A stretch of DNA of 64,000 nucleotides from Favolaschia claudopus. Lineage: Eukaryota > Basidiomycota > Agaricomycetes > Agaricales > Mycenaceae. Shown here piece after piece: positions 1-11,221 of the stretch. The translations under genes were made by a program, and so were the position numbers. Under the pieces are notes generated by a model. That model was not told the DNA's origin and made no database searches. It worked only from the letters and a program-made list of their open reading frames with translations. Location: positions 124,001 to 188,000 of the forward strand of contig JAWWNJ010000115.1 of the NCBI GenBank assembly GCA_037176885.1, in the 5' to 3' direction. Position 1 is the stretch's first letter; the number at the start of each line of letters is the position of its first letter.

Positions 1-1
1 G

Positions 2-97
2 TTGGAGTTCTGGACTAGATTGCCGTTCCTTTTGGGCCTTCCTGGATGGACAGAATTGAAGGAAATGAGAACCGCGAGCATGGAGAATACGTTGTAA
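2..97 (+). CDS. BTB-array protein, C-terminal end only (left edge)
   Basis: From base 2 an open frame of 31 codons ends at TAA 95-97. It reads EFWTRLPFLLGLPGWTELKEM near its middle, which matches the C-terminal signature of the other array BTB proteins in this window (FWxxLPxxFGLPxWxELxxM). The rest of the gene lies outside the window. The family has an N-terminal BTB/POZ half, an intron, a second BTB-derived half and this Trp/Leu-rich tail. No breaks are visible in the short piece. The match is seen directly; integrity of the missing part is unknown. Confidence 0.7.
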   Translation: MEFWTRLPFLLGLPGWTELKEMRTASMENTL

Positions 98-1728
98 TTG
101 CACGGTTTTACTTTGTCTTAATTTAATAAAGCCAGTGCAATATGTTGATATTCCATCTCGGGCTTCCTTCCCCAGCACTTGCACCAGCTACATAATCTCT
201 TTTATAAAATGTGTTTCAAATGCTGCCAGTAGCACTGAAAATGCGTCGCCGGCTCCGATTCCATGGACAACCCCCCCGCAGTCCAGTCTCTTTCGTGCGC
301 CTGGACAGCTTTTGTACCATAGAACGACCCCGCATTTCATTCACTTTGCTAACGTTCATGCTTCTCTCTTCTCATTTTCTCCAAATCACTGATTTTCGTT
401 CGTCCGTTCGCTCACAACGTTCAGCGAAAGATAGAAAAAGAAGATGTATTCATTTCATTTAAGAACGGAAGAGAATATGTAGAGAAAAGAAAGGTATCTA
501 CGTCGTGAGTTACTTACAAGTCAACAACAAAGAGAAACTGCGTTTGTCCTCGTAGGTACATGGAGGTACGGAGGCAAACGGTAGAGGTAAACCATGTGTA
601 AACAGCCGGAATAGGAAGGAGTACGTAATGGTCCGTGCACGCCAATATCACCGACGAGCTTCGTGCAAGCTCGTAAACCCTCAAATCCCAACAGGCGAAA
701 CCAGTCGCCGTCGACGGCGGGGGTAACCGTAGCGGCGACGGCGAGCGCGGCCGCAGCGTTGCGCCGGCAACAGGTGAGTGTCGTGTTTTTCCGCGCTCGC
801 GCGGCAAAGCTTCCTTGGATTCGGTTGGTGAAGATTCGAAGACGAAGCGGCGCAGTTTGCACGGCGGACGTGGGCAGGGTGGGCCGTGTGAGGAGGTGAC
901 GCGCGTAGGGAGCGTGTGTTTATGGGTCGGACGCGTAGAAGTGGCGGCGCGAGTGTATGTGAGGAGCGGGATTTTGTAAGTATTATGGTTCTGTACAATG
1001 GTTAGTAGGATAGCGCGGGGGTCAAGGCGCGTAACGACACAAGGGCGGGGTGTAGCGAGGTGCGGGCTGCGATGCCGGAGGAGTTACAGATGCCGTGTGG
1101 ACTGACGGGTAGTCGGGGTGGAAGGCGTGAAGGCGAGTTGCTGGTTGACGTGAGCGGTCTGGGCATAGGCGTTAACGGAGAGGGGAGCCGGATGAGGCGG
1201 GGACAGTGGTGGAGCGGAGGACTTGACTGAGAGAGCTAGGCTTGAGGGCGTGCGTCAACGTTGGCAATGGCTGTGGTGGTGGAGACACCTACTTACCCTT
1301 GACCTTTTCCCCTCCGTACATTCTGCTCAGATGTGGGCTGACGATGAGCTGCTGTAAACATAGTCAGTATTTGTTAGAACGCGTGAATCAGCCCCGAGAG
1401 ACAAGGACGTACATCTACGCCGCAAGACGCGCTACGCACGTCAGACAGCATAAGTGGGTGATCATGTATATTCAAGTTCACGGAAAGCGGGACGTGGGGC
1501 GGGAGGTGTGAATCGGGCGTTGACGAGGATGGCGGGCGACGGCGTCGAGCTTGAAGTACAGGAGATGGGTGTTGAGGGAGTAAATGGTAAAGGGCAAGGT
1601 AAAACCGTAAAGGGCAAGTAGCACCATTCGGTCATAAACGCGTGACTCATTCCAGCTGACGATAATCTGCTGACGTTTCGTCGGGACCCGGCTGATTCAC
1701 CCTCGTCCTCCGCCTTCCACTCGCCACC
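98..1728. other. gene-free stretch after the edge BTB gene
   Basis: I see no convincing gene in these 1.6 kb. Short open frames on both strands are Arg- or Ser-rich, overlap one another and show no domain or splice context. The second half is GT-rich on the plus strand. Confidence 0.5.
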
Positions 1729-3217
1729 ATGCCCAGCGTCGCAAAGTCAGTTCCAGTTCTCCTCGTCTCCCCATTCCAACCTCTTACTAACCCATTCAAC
1801 CCACGCAGGTCGGCGTCGCTCGTCATCACCCTCACCGGCGGCCTCGTCAACTCCTTCCTTACCCTCCAGCTCGCGGGCTCATGGAACGCCATCCGCGTTC
1901 TCGACGCTGAGAGCGAGCTCGACGCATGGAAATTTGACGGGCTCCGCGTGCTTTGGGCTTTACTTGCCTTGTATCTTCTCGCTGCCGCTTTTATTTCGTT
2001 TGTCGGCTTTTTGGGGGTTTTGAGAGTAAGTCGGCCCACTTTTTCTGTTATTTTTTTCTTGTCGGAGAGGGGCGGGGATGAATGCTGAGTCAAGCGGAGA
2101 CGACGGTGGGATGGGAAGAGCTGGACGGCGAGCGACTGGGTATGATTGTGTTGTCGTTCAGCGGGCGCGAAAGTGGCGTGTCCATCAATCGTTGGCCGCG
2201 TTCCCGCCGGAGACCGAAATCGTACGAGTGCGGTCTCGATCCCGTGTATCCCTGGGAGACCAAGTACCCCGGTCCTTGATATTAATGTCCACACTGGATA
2301 TCGGTGTCCGCAATCTCGCTACGCCGCCAGTTCCCCCTCTCCTGCCGTGAGGATGCGAAGGCGGGCTCAGCTTGCTGTAGTGCCGGGAGGAGTATTCGAG
2401 GAGTACTGCGCTCTTACGCTGGAAGTGCTGGGGAATGGAAGCGACGAGTAGGATCCCCTTCGACGTCTTGTCGAGGGGGAGAATTCAGCATATTGCCTTC
2501 GTGTCCTCTGCGGCTTTCATTCCCGCCCAATCCAACTCATACTAACACTCCAACAGAATAAAGCCCCCCACGTCCGCCTCTACCGTGACTGCGCCTCCGC
2601 CGACCTCGCCTTCGCCGCCTTCCTCACCATCCTCGCCGGCCTCGCCGCGCGCGCCCCCGCCCGCGCATTCTGCGAACACCCCGACCTCGCCCCCCCTCAT
2701 CGCCGTCCTCCTCGCGTACTTCCAGCCCACAGGCAGCAACCCCGACGAGGCCTGCGAGCGCACCCTCGAGCACACCGCCATCGTCGCGCTCGCCGCGCTC
2801 GTCACCCTCACCGTCGTGCGGCTGCACTTCCTCCTCGCCGTCAGCACGCATTACTCTGCTATGACAAGACCCGGTGCAGCTGCTGGTGGTGGCGCGGAGG
2901 GCCAGGAGCAGAGGAGCGTGATAAGGCTGCTACCGCTGCCGCGGGGGGTGCAGCCGGGGGATGTGGTGTATGCGCCCGTGCACTGCCCGTCGGCGGCGAA
3001 TAGCGTGTTGGGCGCGGAGGCGGAGGTGTGGGTAAGGCCTGCGGCAGCGTATGTGATTGTGCCCGCAGCGTCGCCGTCTGTGTCCCCCGCGACGTCGCCC
3101 GCCGTGCCGGCGTATGCACCTGCGTACGTGCAAGCGCCACCGCAGCCACAGGAGGTGGAGCTCGATGCGGGCTTGTTGAGTGCAAGGGTGGTGAATACGA
3201 AGCGGGAGTGGATTTGA
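1729..3217 (+). CDS. small multi-pass membrane protein, apparently frameshifted
   Basis: The start ATG at 1729 follows CCACC. Exon 1 is 1729-1745, exon 2 is 1809-2025 (donor GTAAGT), and exon 3 starts at 2557 after ACTAAC...CAACAG. The joined frame is continuous. It encodes hydrophobic segments LVITLTGGLVNSFLTL and LWALLALYLLAAAFISFVGFL, then LAFAAFLTILAGLA in exon 3. At the seven-C run 2689-2695 the membrane-protein reading jumps by one base to LIAVLLAYFQP...ALAALVTLTVVRLHFLLAV and a Pro/Ala-rich tail ending at 3217. Four membrane spans are therefore split between two frames. This could be a real pseudogene or a one-base homopolymer error. The 531-nt second intron is long for this genome and may hide an extra exon. 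The family is not recognised. Confidence 0.55.
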
Positions 3218-4133
3218 ATGAATGATGGTTTTTGAAGAAGAAGCCTATTTGATTTGTGTATTCTACTCGACGTCCCCGTTCCCCTTCCGCCCCATTCAGT
3301 TCCTCGTGTATCTCCCCTGCCTATTTCCTCCCTGCCTCTACCTACTCCTGCATACTCCACACCCCCACGCCGTACCTCCACTTCGCACACACAACTCGTA
3401 ATCGTGGATGGATTCATCCACATTCATATTCTGAATAGACGGACCCTCCTCCCCCCGCCCCCTTCCTCCTACCGTGTACATACCCGCTCCGCCCCAAGCA
3501 CAAATATTCATCCACCCCATCCGTTCTACAACATTGGGGTCCTCCTCGTTCCTTACTACGTAATCAATCGAATCGATCGACGTCTCTTTTTCTCTGGCTA
3601 TGGCTACGATACGCGTATACGTATACGACTCGGATACCTGCTACTGTACCTCTTGCAATGCGATTTCCGATTCTCGGAATCAGTTCTGTTGGGTTCTGCG
3701 ACTTGAGCTCGCCCATGGTTTTCCGAAATCGTATCCACGCTGTTATTTTTCCGTCTCCAATATTTACGAAAAAAAATTATTGACATTGGTCTGGCTAAGG
3801 AGACTATGGGAAGACCGTGAGCTTTGAATGGATTTAAATGAAGCGATCACTGCCAGTGCGTGGGTCGAACAAAATCTTGTCGCACCGCGAAACCACTAAG
3901 CTCAGAACCTCTGTGGATGTCAGGAAGGAGGAGACCATGGGGTGGGAGCAATACAGAAAAATCTCAAGGAAGTCATAGCATTGCAGCAACATAGACACGG
4001 AGATAGCATACGTGGCAGACTCAACCACCGACGAGCATCTCACCGGATGCCGCTGCGGGTAGGAGTGGTTGAATAATGAATTCGGCCACGGGGAGACATG
4101 TTACAAGCATCATGCGACTGGTACACGAGTTTC
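3218..4133. other. intergenic region between convergent genes
   Basis: Convergent 3' flanks of the membrane-protein gene and the secreted-protein gene. The stretch 3250-3560 is C/T-rich on the plus strand. No gene is supported. Confidence 0.5.
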
Positions 4134-4570
4134 TCAACAAATAGGCAATCTCTTCTCCAGCTCGGTCAGCCCAGCCCCACGCTTTCTGCCAGGGGCACAT
4201 GGAGCACAACACTTGAAATTGTTAGGACCCGGGCACAGATCTACACACACCGAAGTTAAACTCGCCCTTGACGAAAGAAATCAAACTCACCAGATATAGT
4301 ATAATGATTCCCAGTGCAGGTACTAGTGGTACGACAAATCCCACCACCCAACGACGCGGAAGTGCACGGAGCCTTGGTGCAGCACTTGATGTTGTCGGGA
4401 TCGTTGGGACACAGGTTGTTGTGGACGGTTCCGCCTTTTGCCGTGCAGCTGCTGGTGGAGATGCACACGCCGGTGCCGGCGGCGAGGCCGCCGCCAGTGC
4501 AGGGGCCGTTAACGGCCGCGCGAGTGAGGGCGAGGGAAGCGAGGAGGACGGTGAACGCGAAAAGTTTCAT
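4134..4570 (-). CDS. secreted cysteine-rich protein (lysozyme-type N-terminal Cys module)
   Basis: Two exons, 4291-4570 and 4134-4240, are separated by a 50-nt GTGAGT...TGTAG intron, giving about 128 aa. Residues 1-18 (MKLFAFTVLLASLALTRA) form a clear signal peptide. Two similar Cys-rich repeats follow: C..G..GVCISTSSC....LCPNDPDNIKCC and C...GGICRTTSTC....DLCPGPNNFKCC. This pattern is found at the N-terminus of secreted fungal lysozyme-like and cell-wall peptidase-like proteins, where a catalytic domain follows. Here the frame stops about 25 residues after the second repeat (ELEKRLPIC), so no catalytic domain is encoded. The product is probably a small extracellular, disulfide-rich protein. 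It could be a truncated enzyme gene or a small secreted protein in its own right. The function is inferred only from module resemblance. Confidence 0.75.
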
Positions 4571-5515
4571 GGTTGGTTGGGTGATTGAGAGAAGAACAGC
4601 TGCAGTGTTATTCTGGAGTTGTCTGGGGAATGTGGGGAAGCTTAAATATGTTTATGGATTGTTAAGGATCAAGACGCGTCGGGTTGTAATTGTACATAAC
4701 TTGGAGTGAAACTGGGGTTGCGCGTCAAATAGATTCTTATCCCTCATTTGAACTTTTGAACTTCACCTGTGATAGGTCTTGGCGTCGATCCGGTGCTATG
4801 CTAATTAGGAGGTTCGAGCTTCGTTATACCTTGGCCGTCTGCTGGGAGCAAAGCTAATCCTAGCTCGCCGTTCCTTCAGATATTTTTTTCTCCGTGGAAG
4901 AGAGGGTGAGCGACCTAACTGACCAGCTTCGCTCCAATCGAGTTGAATTGGATTTTCAGAGGGTTCGTCGCGCTCGACTTTGTGTGCCCGGGTGCAAACT
5001 GCAATATTGTGATATGATCTCAATGGTTTCGAACTGAACAGGCCCCATACAATTTGTTGTCTGCGTACCACACGTTTCGGTCGAGACATCATTCACTCCA
5101 AATAACCTGCAGCCAAGACGAGACGCTAGCACTGGAAGTTCGAGCTAACAAAGAATTGAGATTTTTCCACGACGAGATCTCTGTCAGTGTAAGAAACGCG
5201 CCCTGAACGCCGTCTTTAGCCCAAAGTAGACCGCAGATGAGTGTCCGAAACGAGGATGGTCACAGCAAACTCACACGCAAACCGAAAGACCCTGAAAGTT
5301 TTGACTCGGGGTTCGAGGAATCAATGAATTTCGCGAATGCAAATCTTTAAGACGGGCAAATGCCCTTTTAATTCTTCGAGATATCAATAAAACAAATTAC
5401 CAGAAGCATCATTAAGCTCCTCGCCCAAATGGAGAGCAAGCGGCAACAAATAAAAAACGAAAAAACCAAGTACTGAATTATCGAACCGGAGTGCACAGGT
5501 GCTGTTCAACGGGAA
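4571..5515. other. intergenic, promoter side of the secreted-protein gene
   Basis: No gene is supported. The first part is the upstream region of the minus-strand secreted-protein gene. The short frames present have no recognisable content. Confidence 0.5.
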
Positions 5516-7327
5516 TCAACAAGGAAGCACAGAAAAGGGAAACCAACAACGCACATTTTTCTCCTTCGCATGATTGAACTTATGCACCTGTGTATTGCAA
5601 TTATATCCATACCAGCAATTGTGCGTCGCTTTCCAGCCGCCTTGAAGAGGTCGTAATCAATGATGAATCAATTCTGAAGCGTAACTTACGCCACTCACCC
5701 GCAGCCTTCCGTTTATAAAGCCACAGATGCAAATGCGCTGCAACCAATTTGTCGAGACACGCAGTACACAAACTCTCGTCCCGCTTCCACGCAGCGAACT
5801 CGGGCGTTGTCAACAAATCATCGTAGATGTCGCCGAGAACAACGTCAGCGCTGCCGCGCGGGGACATGAGCAATTCGACGAGGGCTTCCATCTCGACTTC
5901 GTTTTCGCTGAGCTTGCCTTGGATGAGAGAGCAGAAGTCGATGCTGATGCGGTTTTTCCAGTCTGTCGAGGCATTCATTCAGAGTTGACGAAAAACTTCT
6001 TGTGATCGAAAGAGGAAAAGGAAAGAACGCACTAGCTTGGCTCCATAGCTCGTCCTCGTCGCCGCATTGTGCACCTAGGGGAACCACTACGTCAACAACC
6101 TTCCTAAGTATGGAACGAACGAAATTCCCTACAAGTCTTCACTCGAGGAACATCCACGTCCATAGGAACGTCTTCGCCGCCCTCAGCCTCATCGCCCAAA
6201 ATCACACTCATTGCAGAGTCCGGAAGATCCACGTCCCGCTTCTTCCATATCTTCTTCAACGTCGCGGAGAAAAATCCGCCGAACAGCGCGTTCTCGTCTC
6301 CGCTCGTCATCACCTCAAGCTCTAGCGCGTCTTCAAAGACATCACGGCTCTTCTCTTTGTACGCGCGGAGGACAACCGACGGGCCGGTGGCAATGCAGAT
6401 GTCTGCGAGGTCTGCGGGTACATGGTCTTTCAATTTTTTTTTCATCGAAGGCGTAAATCACACTTACACTCAAACTCTTCCTCGCCATCAAGTACCTCCC
6501 GGATAAGCCCCTCCAGAGATTCGACGACGGCGCGAATTTCAAGGAGGTGTGGCGTAGAATACTCGTCGAGCATCCTGAGCCGCGCTTTCTTGATTTTGGC
6601 GAGGATTCCCGGCTCGTTGTCTTCCATTGCGTCGATGTCATCGAGGTTGAGAGGGAGGTAAAAGAGCTCGCAGTAGAGCATGATGCGGTACAATGCGCGT
6701 GTGAATCGATGCGATTCCACCGCGGAGAGCTTTTTTGCGGAATTGTGACTGAGATGGGTTCGTTAGATTTTCGGTGGGAATAAAGTTGAGAAGAACCAAC
6801 CGTTGGCTGAAGATGTCTTCCAAGTCCGAAACAATTTGTGCGTTTGTCTCGAGCTTGACGCGTTCCTCGGGACTCAAATGGCCGACGGAGTCGCTTTCCA
6901 GAAATGCCATATGATTATGTGCGGAGGGCTTAGGCTTAGATTGCATCAGTTTCTTGAAATCCTCGTCGCTCTCCTCATCCGTCACATCTTCATCTTCATC
7001 TTCATCTGCGTCGGCTTTCTCCTTACCGCGCCCGTCGATACTCTCCGGCCAAGAATTGCTTTCCTTCTCGGGATACGGATACCTGATAAATCGCACAGCT
7101 TGCGGGAAAGCCGGCCCTACGACATTATGCGCCACAGACGAGAGAACAGACTTGGGGTGGGTGTCGAATACGCGCTTCCAGGTGCTGCAGACGCACAGAG
7201 CTGAGTGGAGGGTGTGGAAGTCGGGAGAGGAGGACAAGACGGAGTTGAGGATGTCGTTGGGTATTGTCTTGCCCCGTATTTGCATGTTGGGCCCCGCGGG
7301 AAGGGGCGCTAGGAATGCGGAGGACAT
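5516..7327 (-). CDS. F-box protein, copy 1
   Basis: Six exons restore one continuous frame of about 505 aa: 6801-7327, 6468-6748, 6133-6411, 6033-6074, 5699-5962 and 5516-5640, with introns of 52-70 nt. The N-terminus has an F-box-like stretch (TIPNDILNSVL...ALCVCSTWKRVF) near residues 20-60, then an acidic DEDEDEDVTDEE segment. Later there is a C-x2-C (KTCAQC, formed across an exon junction) and LCTACLDKLVAAHLHLWL. The tail is Cys/Trp-rich (HNCWYGYNCNTQVH), as in many mushroom F-box-like proteins. F-box proteins bind Skp1 and deliver substrates to SCF ubiquitin ligases. A paralogue lies at 20098-21635 on the same strand. An upstream in-frame ATG at 7408 would add 27 residues; I chose 7327 by comparison with the paralogue. 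The first donor, GTTGGT, is unusual. Confidence 0.8.
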
Positions 7328-7641
7328 GAAGGCGGGAAGAGGAGGGGAAGTTGACAATTGGGCGCCTTGATCGGACCATAAAGCCGATAGCGCACAACTC
7401 AAATGCAACTAAATTCTCAAATGCGCGATACGGCGACGCAGAGTGAGTCGCCATTGCTAGATGTCTATGAGGCGAAATCCATGTTTGACTCGGAATAAAT
7501 AGATAATTTTCTTATCACAAACTCGACCGTCCAAGATTATTTTCATTGAGTTTGAGGTAGATGTTGCACCTCCACTATATGTAGAAGCACTCCGACATGC
7601 TCTTTTTAGTTCCTGTATTTCAGCCGAAACATCGTTTGAAC

Positions 7642-8665
7642 CTACGTCGCCCCGTCCATAAACGCCTTCTTCATTTTCTTCAAATCCTCCCATCCAGGAA
7701 GCCCAAACAACAACGGCAAATTATCCCAAAATTGCTGTTGAGCATATTTGAACTGCCCTAGTGCAAAAGGGGAACAGAACGTGCAAAGGCCAGTTCTACT
7801 CCCCAGAAGGTCGAATATGAACGGCATCAGAGGGTCGCAGTCTTGACGAGCTCGTCTCCAGGACTCAAGTGTGTCATGGGCTTTCGAGACTGAAATCAGG
7901 CAGAGGCCACCCGAGTCACACGATGGCACAGGGAGGTTTCGGAGTAACTGTTGAATCGTTGCGGAGGCGCGCACAAATTCGGCGTGTGCCGTCAAATACG
8001 TCTTCAGCTCGTGAATCTGGAGCTGGTTCATGGTGCTGTCCAAGCCTTCTCGACTGAATGCGAATCGGTAGCCGGCGGCGGGGATGAGCCATGTAGCGCC
8101 GACTTCCGCGGCAGCTCGAAGGGCTGTCAAGGGTACAATAGGATCGCTGTCTTCAAATTCGACATGCTGATCCACCTCCTCGTTATGAACCTCCATAAAT
8201 GCATCCAGCTCGCTGGGGTACATGGAATCTAGATGCGACAGAGCACGCCGAAAAAGATACGGGACGTCGTATTTGTGAGACAGGCGCATGACACCTACGA
8301 CAGCGTAGAAGTCGACAGGAGCAGGGGGACGCTCGAAAAAAACTATTATCTCGTCAGATTCCTGGTTCAACTTCAATTCGCAGCCAAATGGTACTCACCT
8401 CGAGTCGAATATCGCCCTCAAAAACACTTCAACTTCAGCTGCGGAGTCATGCAGAAGGACAACAGGATGTCCATCAACGGTATCGATTGGTGCGCCTTCT
8501 GCCTGAGTAGGTTGTGGGGAATGCTATCATATCCCGGAAAACAGAAGAGCGGGCGGCCAAGATACCGCTGTGAACGCGGAACAGCGAGTTCTGAGCGCGA
8601 AGAATGAGGGTTGCATCACTGAACCAAAGATCTTCCACGCGCTTTAGTTCCAGTTGAGCGGACAT
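7642..8665 (-). pseudogene. BTB-array protein with two +1 frame breaks
   Basis: Exon 1 (8399-8665) encodes the BTB N-half (ELKRVEDLWF...RVHSGILAARSSVFRDMIAFP). Exon 2 (7642-8342) encodes MRLSHKYDVPYLFRRALSHLDSM and the C-terminal region through CDSGGLC, LCTFC and FWDNLPLLFGLPGWEDL. The frame breaks twice by +1. Four G (plus strand) at 8516-8519 replace the three found in paralogues after AFP. Exon 2 also opens with a run of seven T where the frame needs six. The rest of the protein is well conserved, so either the gene died recently or both homopolymers are miscounted. The closest relative by eye is the gene at 60621-61650. Array members are about 320 aa. BTB domains dimerise and commonly act as Cul3 adaptors; that role is inferred here. 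Confidence 0.7.
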
Positions 8666-9302
8666 GATCGAGTTCGCTGCGATTCAACTGGAACAGTAAG
8701 TGACAGAGATAAGGTAAGGTCTCTTGAAGGGGCGCGTATATGGTACAATAAGACCACCGAGGCTTGGTGGATACTGGGTGAATAGCTTCTCGCGACGCCT
8801 CCGGCAAACGGCTGCACACGTCGGAAGACGGCAGAGACTCGGAGAGTCGGAGTGCTTCGAGCACTGGCGGGAAGGAGCTGCGAGCGACTCAGAGCGCGAG
8901 GGAGGGCGGAAGACGGGAAGCGGACCTGCACCGTAGGGGGCAATTCAACTTTACACAAGCACTAACGACCAGCCTAACGAAAGAGGGACGCAGAGGGCGG
9001 GGCGAAGCAACAAAAAGGCGTGAGATGATGGCGGTGCCGCGAAAGTGATGTGTCACGCGTCGCGTCACGCTATCTTGTAGCCGTTTCTTACTTGGTTTAT
9101 TGAGGCACCCGAAAACAGAGCAGAACGCTAGCCATTACCATACTTACAATATACATAAATGTTTTGCAGTTCTATTACTGTTGAATTTGATCAAATTGCT
9201 CTTGAAATCGTCTTGTGTGCAGAGACCAGAGAAGTGCAATTGAAAGCCAAAACGTTAACGCAGTTATGGTACAGGGACATCCGGAGGAAAGCAAGATTGA
9301 GT
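8666..9302. other. intergenic between two BTB genes
   Basis: Upstream region of the 8.6-kb BTB gene and 3' flank of the next one. It contains a weak relative of the BTB-promoter element, GTGTCACGCGTCGCGTCACGC near 9050-9070, with the same half-sites differently spaced. No gene is seen. Confidence 0.45.
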
Positions 9303-10322
9303 CTATGGGGTGTCTTCCACCAGTACAACGTCCAGCTTCGACCGTTTCAGCTCCGCCCAGTCAGGCAACCCTAAGATCCCAGGCAACGAATCCCAGAACT
9401 TTTCTTGAGCCTCTTGATACATTTTCTCTCCAACGGCGCTGCAGGCGGAGCAGAGCTGCAAATCGTCTTCCATGTAATCAAAGACCCAAGCCGAGAGAGG
9501 ATCACAATCGTCGCGGTGTTCAAGCCAAAGCTCAAGACTATCGTGAGCAGCGGAGATGTGCGCCGTACATTTCGCATGGGTGGCGCAGCCCGATGAGGGG
9601 AGTTCGCGGAGGAAATGGTGGGTAGAGGCCGTGGCGCGGACGAATTCAGTTTGCGCGATGAGAGCTCTGAGCATGGCGTGTGGGTGCATGTGGTCTGCGG
9701 CTTGTCTCATGAAATCGGAGTCGGAGGCGATGGAGTAGTAGACGGCGGGGAGAATCCAGGTAGCGCCGACTTCCGAAACGACTTGAAGAGTTATCATGTG
9801 TACGTGGGGGACGAAGGTGGTGTAATAAATATGGTGGTCGATGTGTGCGCTTCGGATGCCTTGTAGTTTTTGCAAATTGGTTGGATAAATTGCATCGAGG
9901 TGGGTTAGCGCGCGTCGGAAGAGATATGGGACGTCGTATTTGTGAGCTAGTCGCATGACCCCGACAGTTGTGAAGAATTCTACAGGAGACGGACGACGTT
10001 CAAAGAAACTCATCGAAGACTGAGTTTCTCGTATGATACATAATATTGAATGCGGGTACCTGGAGTCGAATATGGCTCTCAAAAAAGCCTCTAGCTCTGC
10101 TGCCGAGTCTTGAAGACGAACTACCACACATCCGTCTACTGTTTCGCCATCTGGCTGCGTCGGTTGCGGGAAAGAAATCATATCTTGGAATACGGACGAT
10201 CTTGCGCTTAAGATATCGCTGTGTACCCGAAACAGGGTATTTTCGGCGCGGAGAATGAGAGCAGCATGAGGAAACCAGAGATCTTCGACACGTCGGACGT
10301 CGGGAGGAGGGGCAGAGTCCAT
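9303..10322 (-). CDS. BTB-array protein
   Basis: Exons 10060-10322 and 9303-10008 give about 322 aa. The intron (10009-10059, GTACCC...GATGAG) is 51 nt, has no stop and keeps frame, so an unspliced 339-aa form is also open. The fixed intron position after FDS and the paralogues support splicing. The BTB N-half carries VRRVEDLWFPHAALILRAEN and ARSSVFQDM. It is followed by FFERRPSPVEF, MRLAHKYDVPYLFRRALTHLD, the cysteine pairs C-x5-C (CATHAKC) and C-x2-C (LCSAC), and FWDSLPGILGLPDWAEL. No break is seen. The C-terminal 12 residues differ from the family. It lies head to tail behind the 8.6-kb copy. Confidence 0.85.
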   Translation of the reverse strand: MDSAPPPDVRRVEDLWFPHAALILRAENTLFRVHSDILSARSSVFQDMISFPQPTQPDGETVDGCVVVRLQDSAAELEAFLRAIFDSRYPHSILCIIRETQSSMSFFERRPSPVEFFTTVGVMRLAHKYDVPYLFRRALTHLDAIYPTNLQKLQGIRSAHIDHHIYYTTFVPHVHMITLQVVSEVGATWILPAVYYSIASDSDFMRQAADHMHPHAMLRALIAQTEFVRATASTHHFLRELPSSGCATHAKCTAHISAAHDSLELWLEHRDDCDPLSAWVFDYMEDDLQLCSACSAVGEKMYQEAQEKFWDSLPGILGLPDWAELKRSKLDVVLVEDTP

Positions 10323-10517
10323 GGTGGTGGGAAAGGGAGAGATACGTCAGTCACAGAACTGTCACGTTTCAATTTGATTCGTCAAAACATTCTTTGGTAT
10401 TCAGCTAAGCAAGGAGAAATTCTTGAAGTGCTTGGACATTTAGCGATAATGTGGCTGACTCTACATATGTAGCCCCAAATTAAATGGATAGACAATGGGA
10501 AAAGACACAAATTCGAG

Positions 10518-10840
10518 TCAGGTGACCGCGACGAACTTGTTTCCCACGTTTTCTTCAAAGTTCACAGCTCTCCTCAAGCTCTCCTTCCTCCCAACCTCGA
10601 TAGCGGCGCCCCTCAAGATCTCATACCTCTGCGCCGTAACTCTGTATGCTGCATAGAAACACTTCAAGCAGCGACTGTCGCCCAAAAAGAACGTCATCAG
10701 AGCTTCAAAATCAACGGAGAAACGATAAACCAAGCGTCTCGTATCTTCTATCAGTCTGGGGCCCTGGGCGCCGTATATCTGAAAACGGACCAAAACTACA
10801 GCAAATACGGCTCAGAGTATGGGAGCTGCTGGTCTGACAT
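10518..10840 (-). CDS. small hypothetical ORF
   Basis: A 91-codon frame (10518-10793) has mixed, protein-like composition (RLVYRFSVDFEALMTFFL, a C-x2-C in RCLKCF, REVGRKESLRR-like basic part). An acceptor-like TTTTCAG precedes ATATACGGC at about 10780. A short upstream frame starts at ATG 10840 (MSDQQLPYSEP), but the only donor I see leaves a frame mismatch. It may be a small gene, a fragment or chance. No family is recognised. Confidence 0.3.
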
Positions 10841-11221
10841 TTGTGGGCGCTTCTGACCGCTGAATGTGGAATTCTTCTCTTGGTATGTCGGTAAGTCATG
10901 GATTTTTTTTGACTCAGACGGCGTTACATATTTTTTAGGTCCCTGTTATCTTCCTTCAAGCATGCCCAAAGCTAGAGCTTTGGGGAATCTTCATATATAG
11001 AGACAGCGGATGGACGAGCTGCATTATCTCAGCAGTCAGTCACGTTCTTATCGACGGCGCCATGGCTTTTTGTCCCAAATCGCACCCTTTACATCGCGGG
11101 TTATTGCTCGCTTTCCACTCATTGGGATGGAGAGGCGGATTGGGATGCCGGGGGAATCTTTTCAAGTTTGGCTGGCTTCCAAGTTCACCCAGTTGCGATT
11201 CCCTACACCACCCAACTCTCA

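Noticed and set aside
1647..2294. 215-codon minus-strand frame
   Set aside because: Lies opposite the membrane-protein exons and intron, with no domain or splice context.
4800..5330. tRNA-like GGTTCGA words
   Set aside because: No cloverleaf with paired acceptor stem and A box could be made around them by eye.
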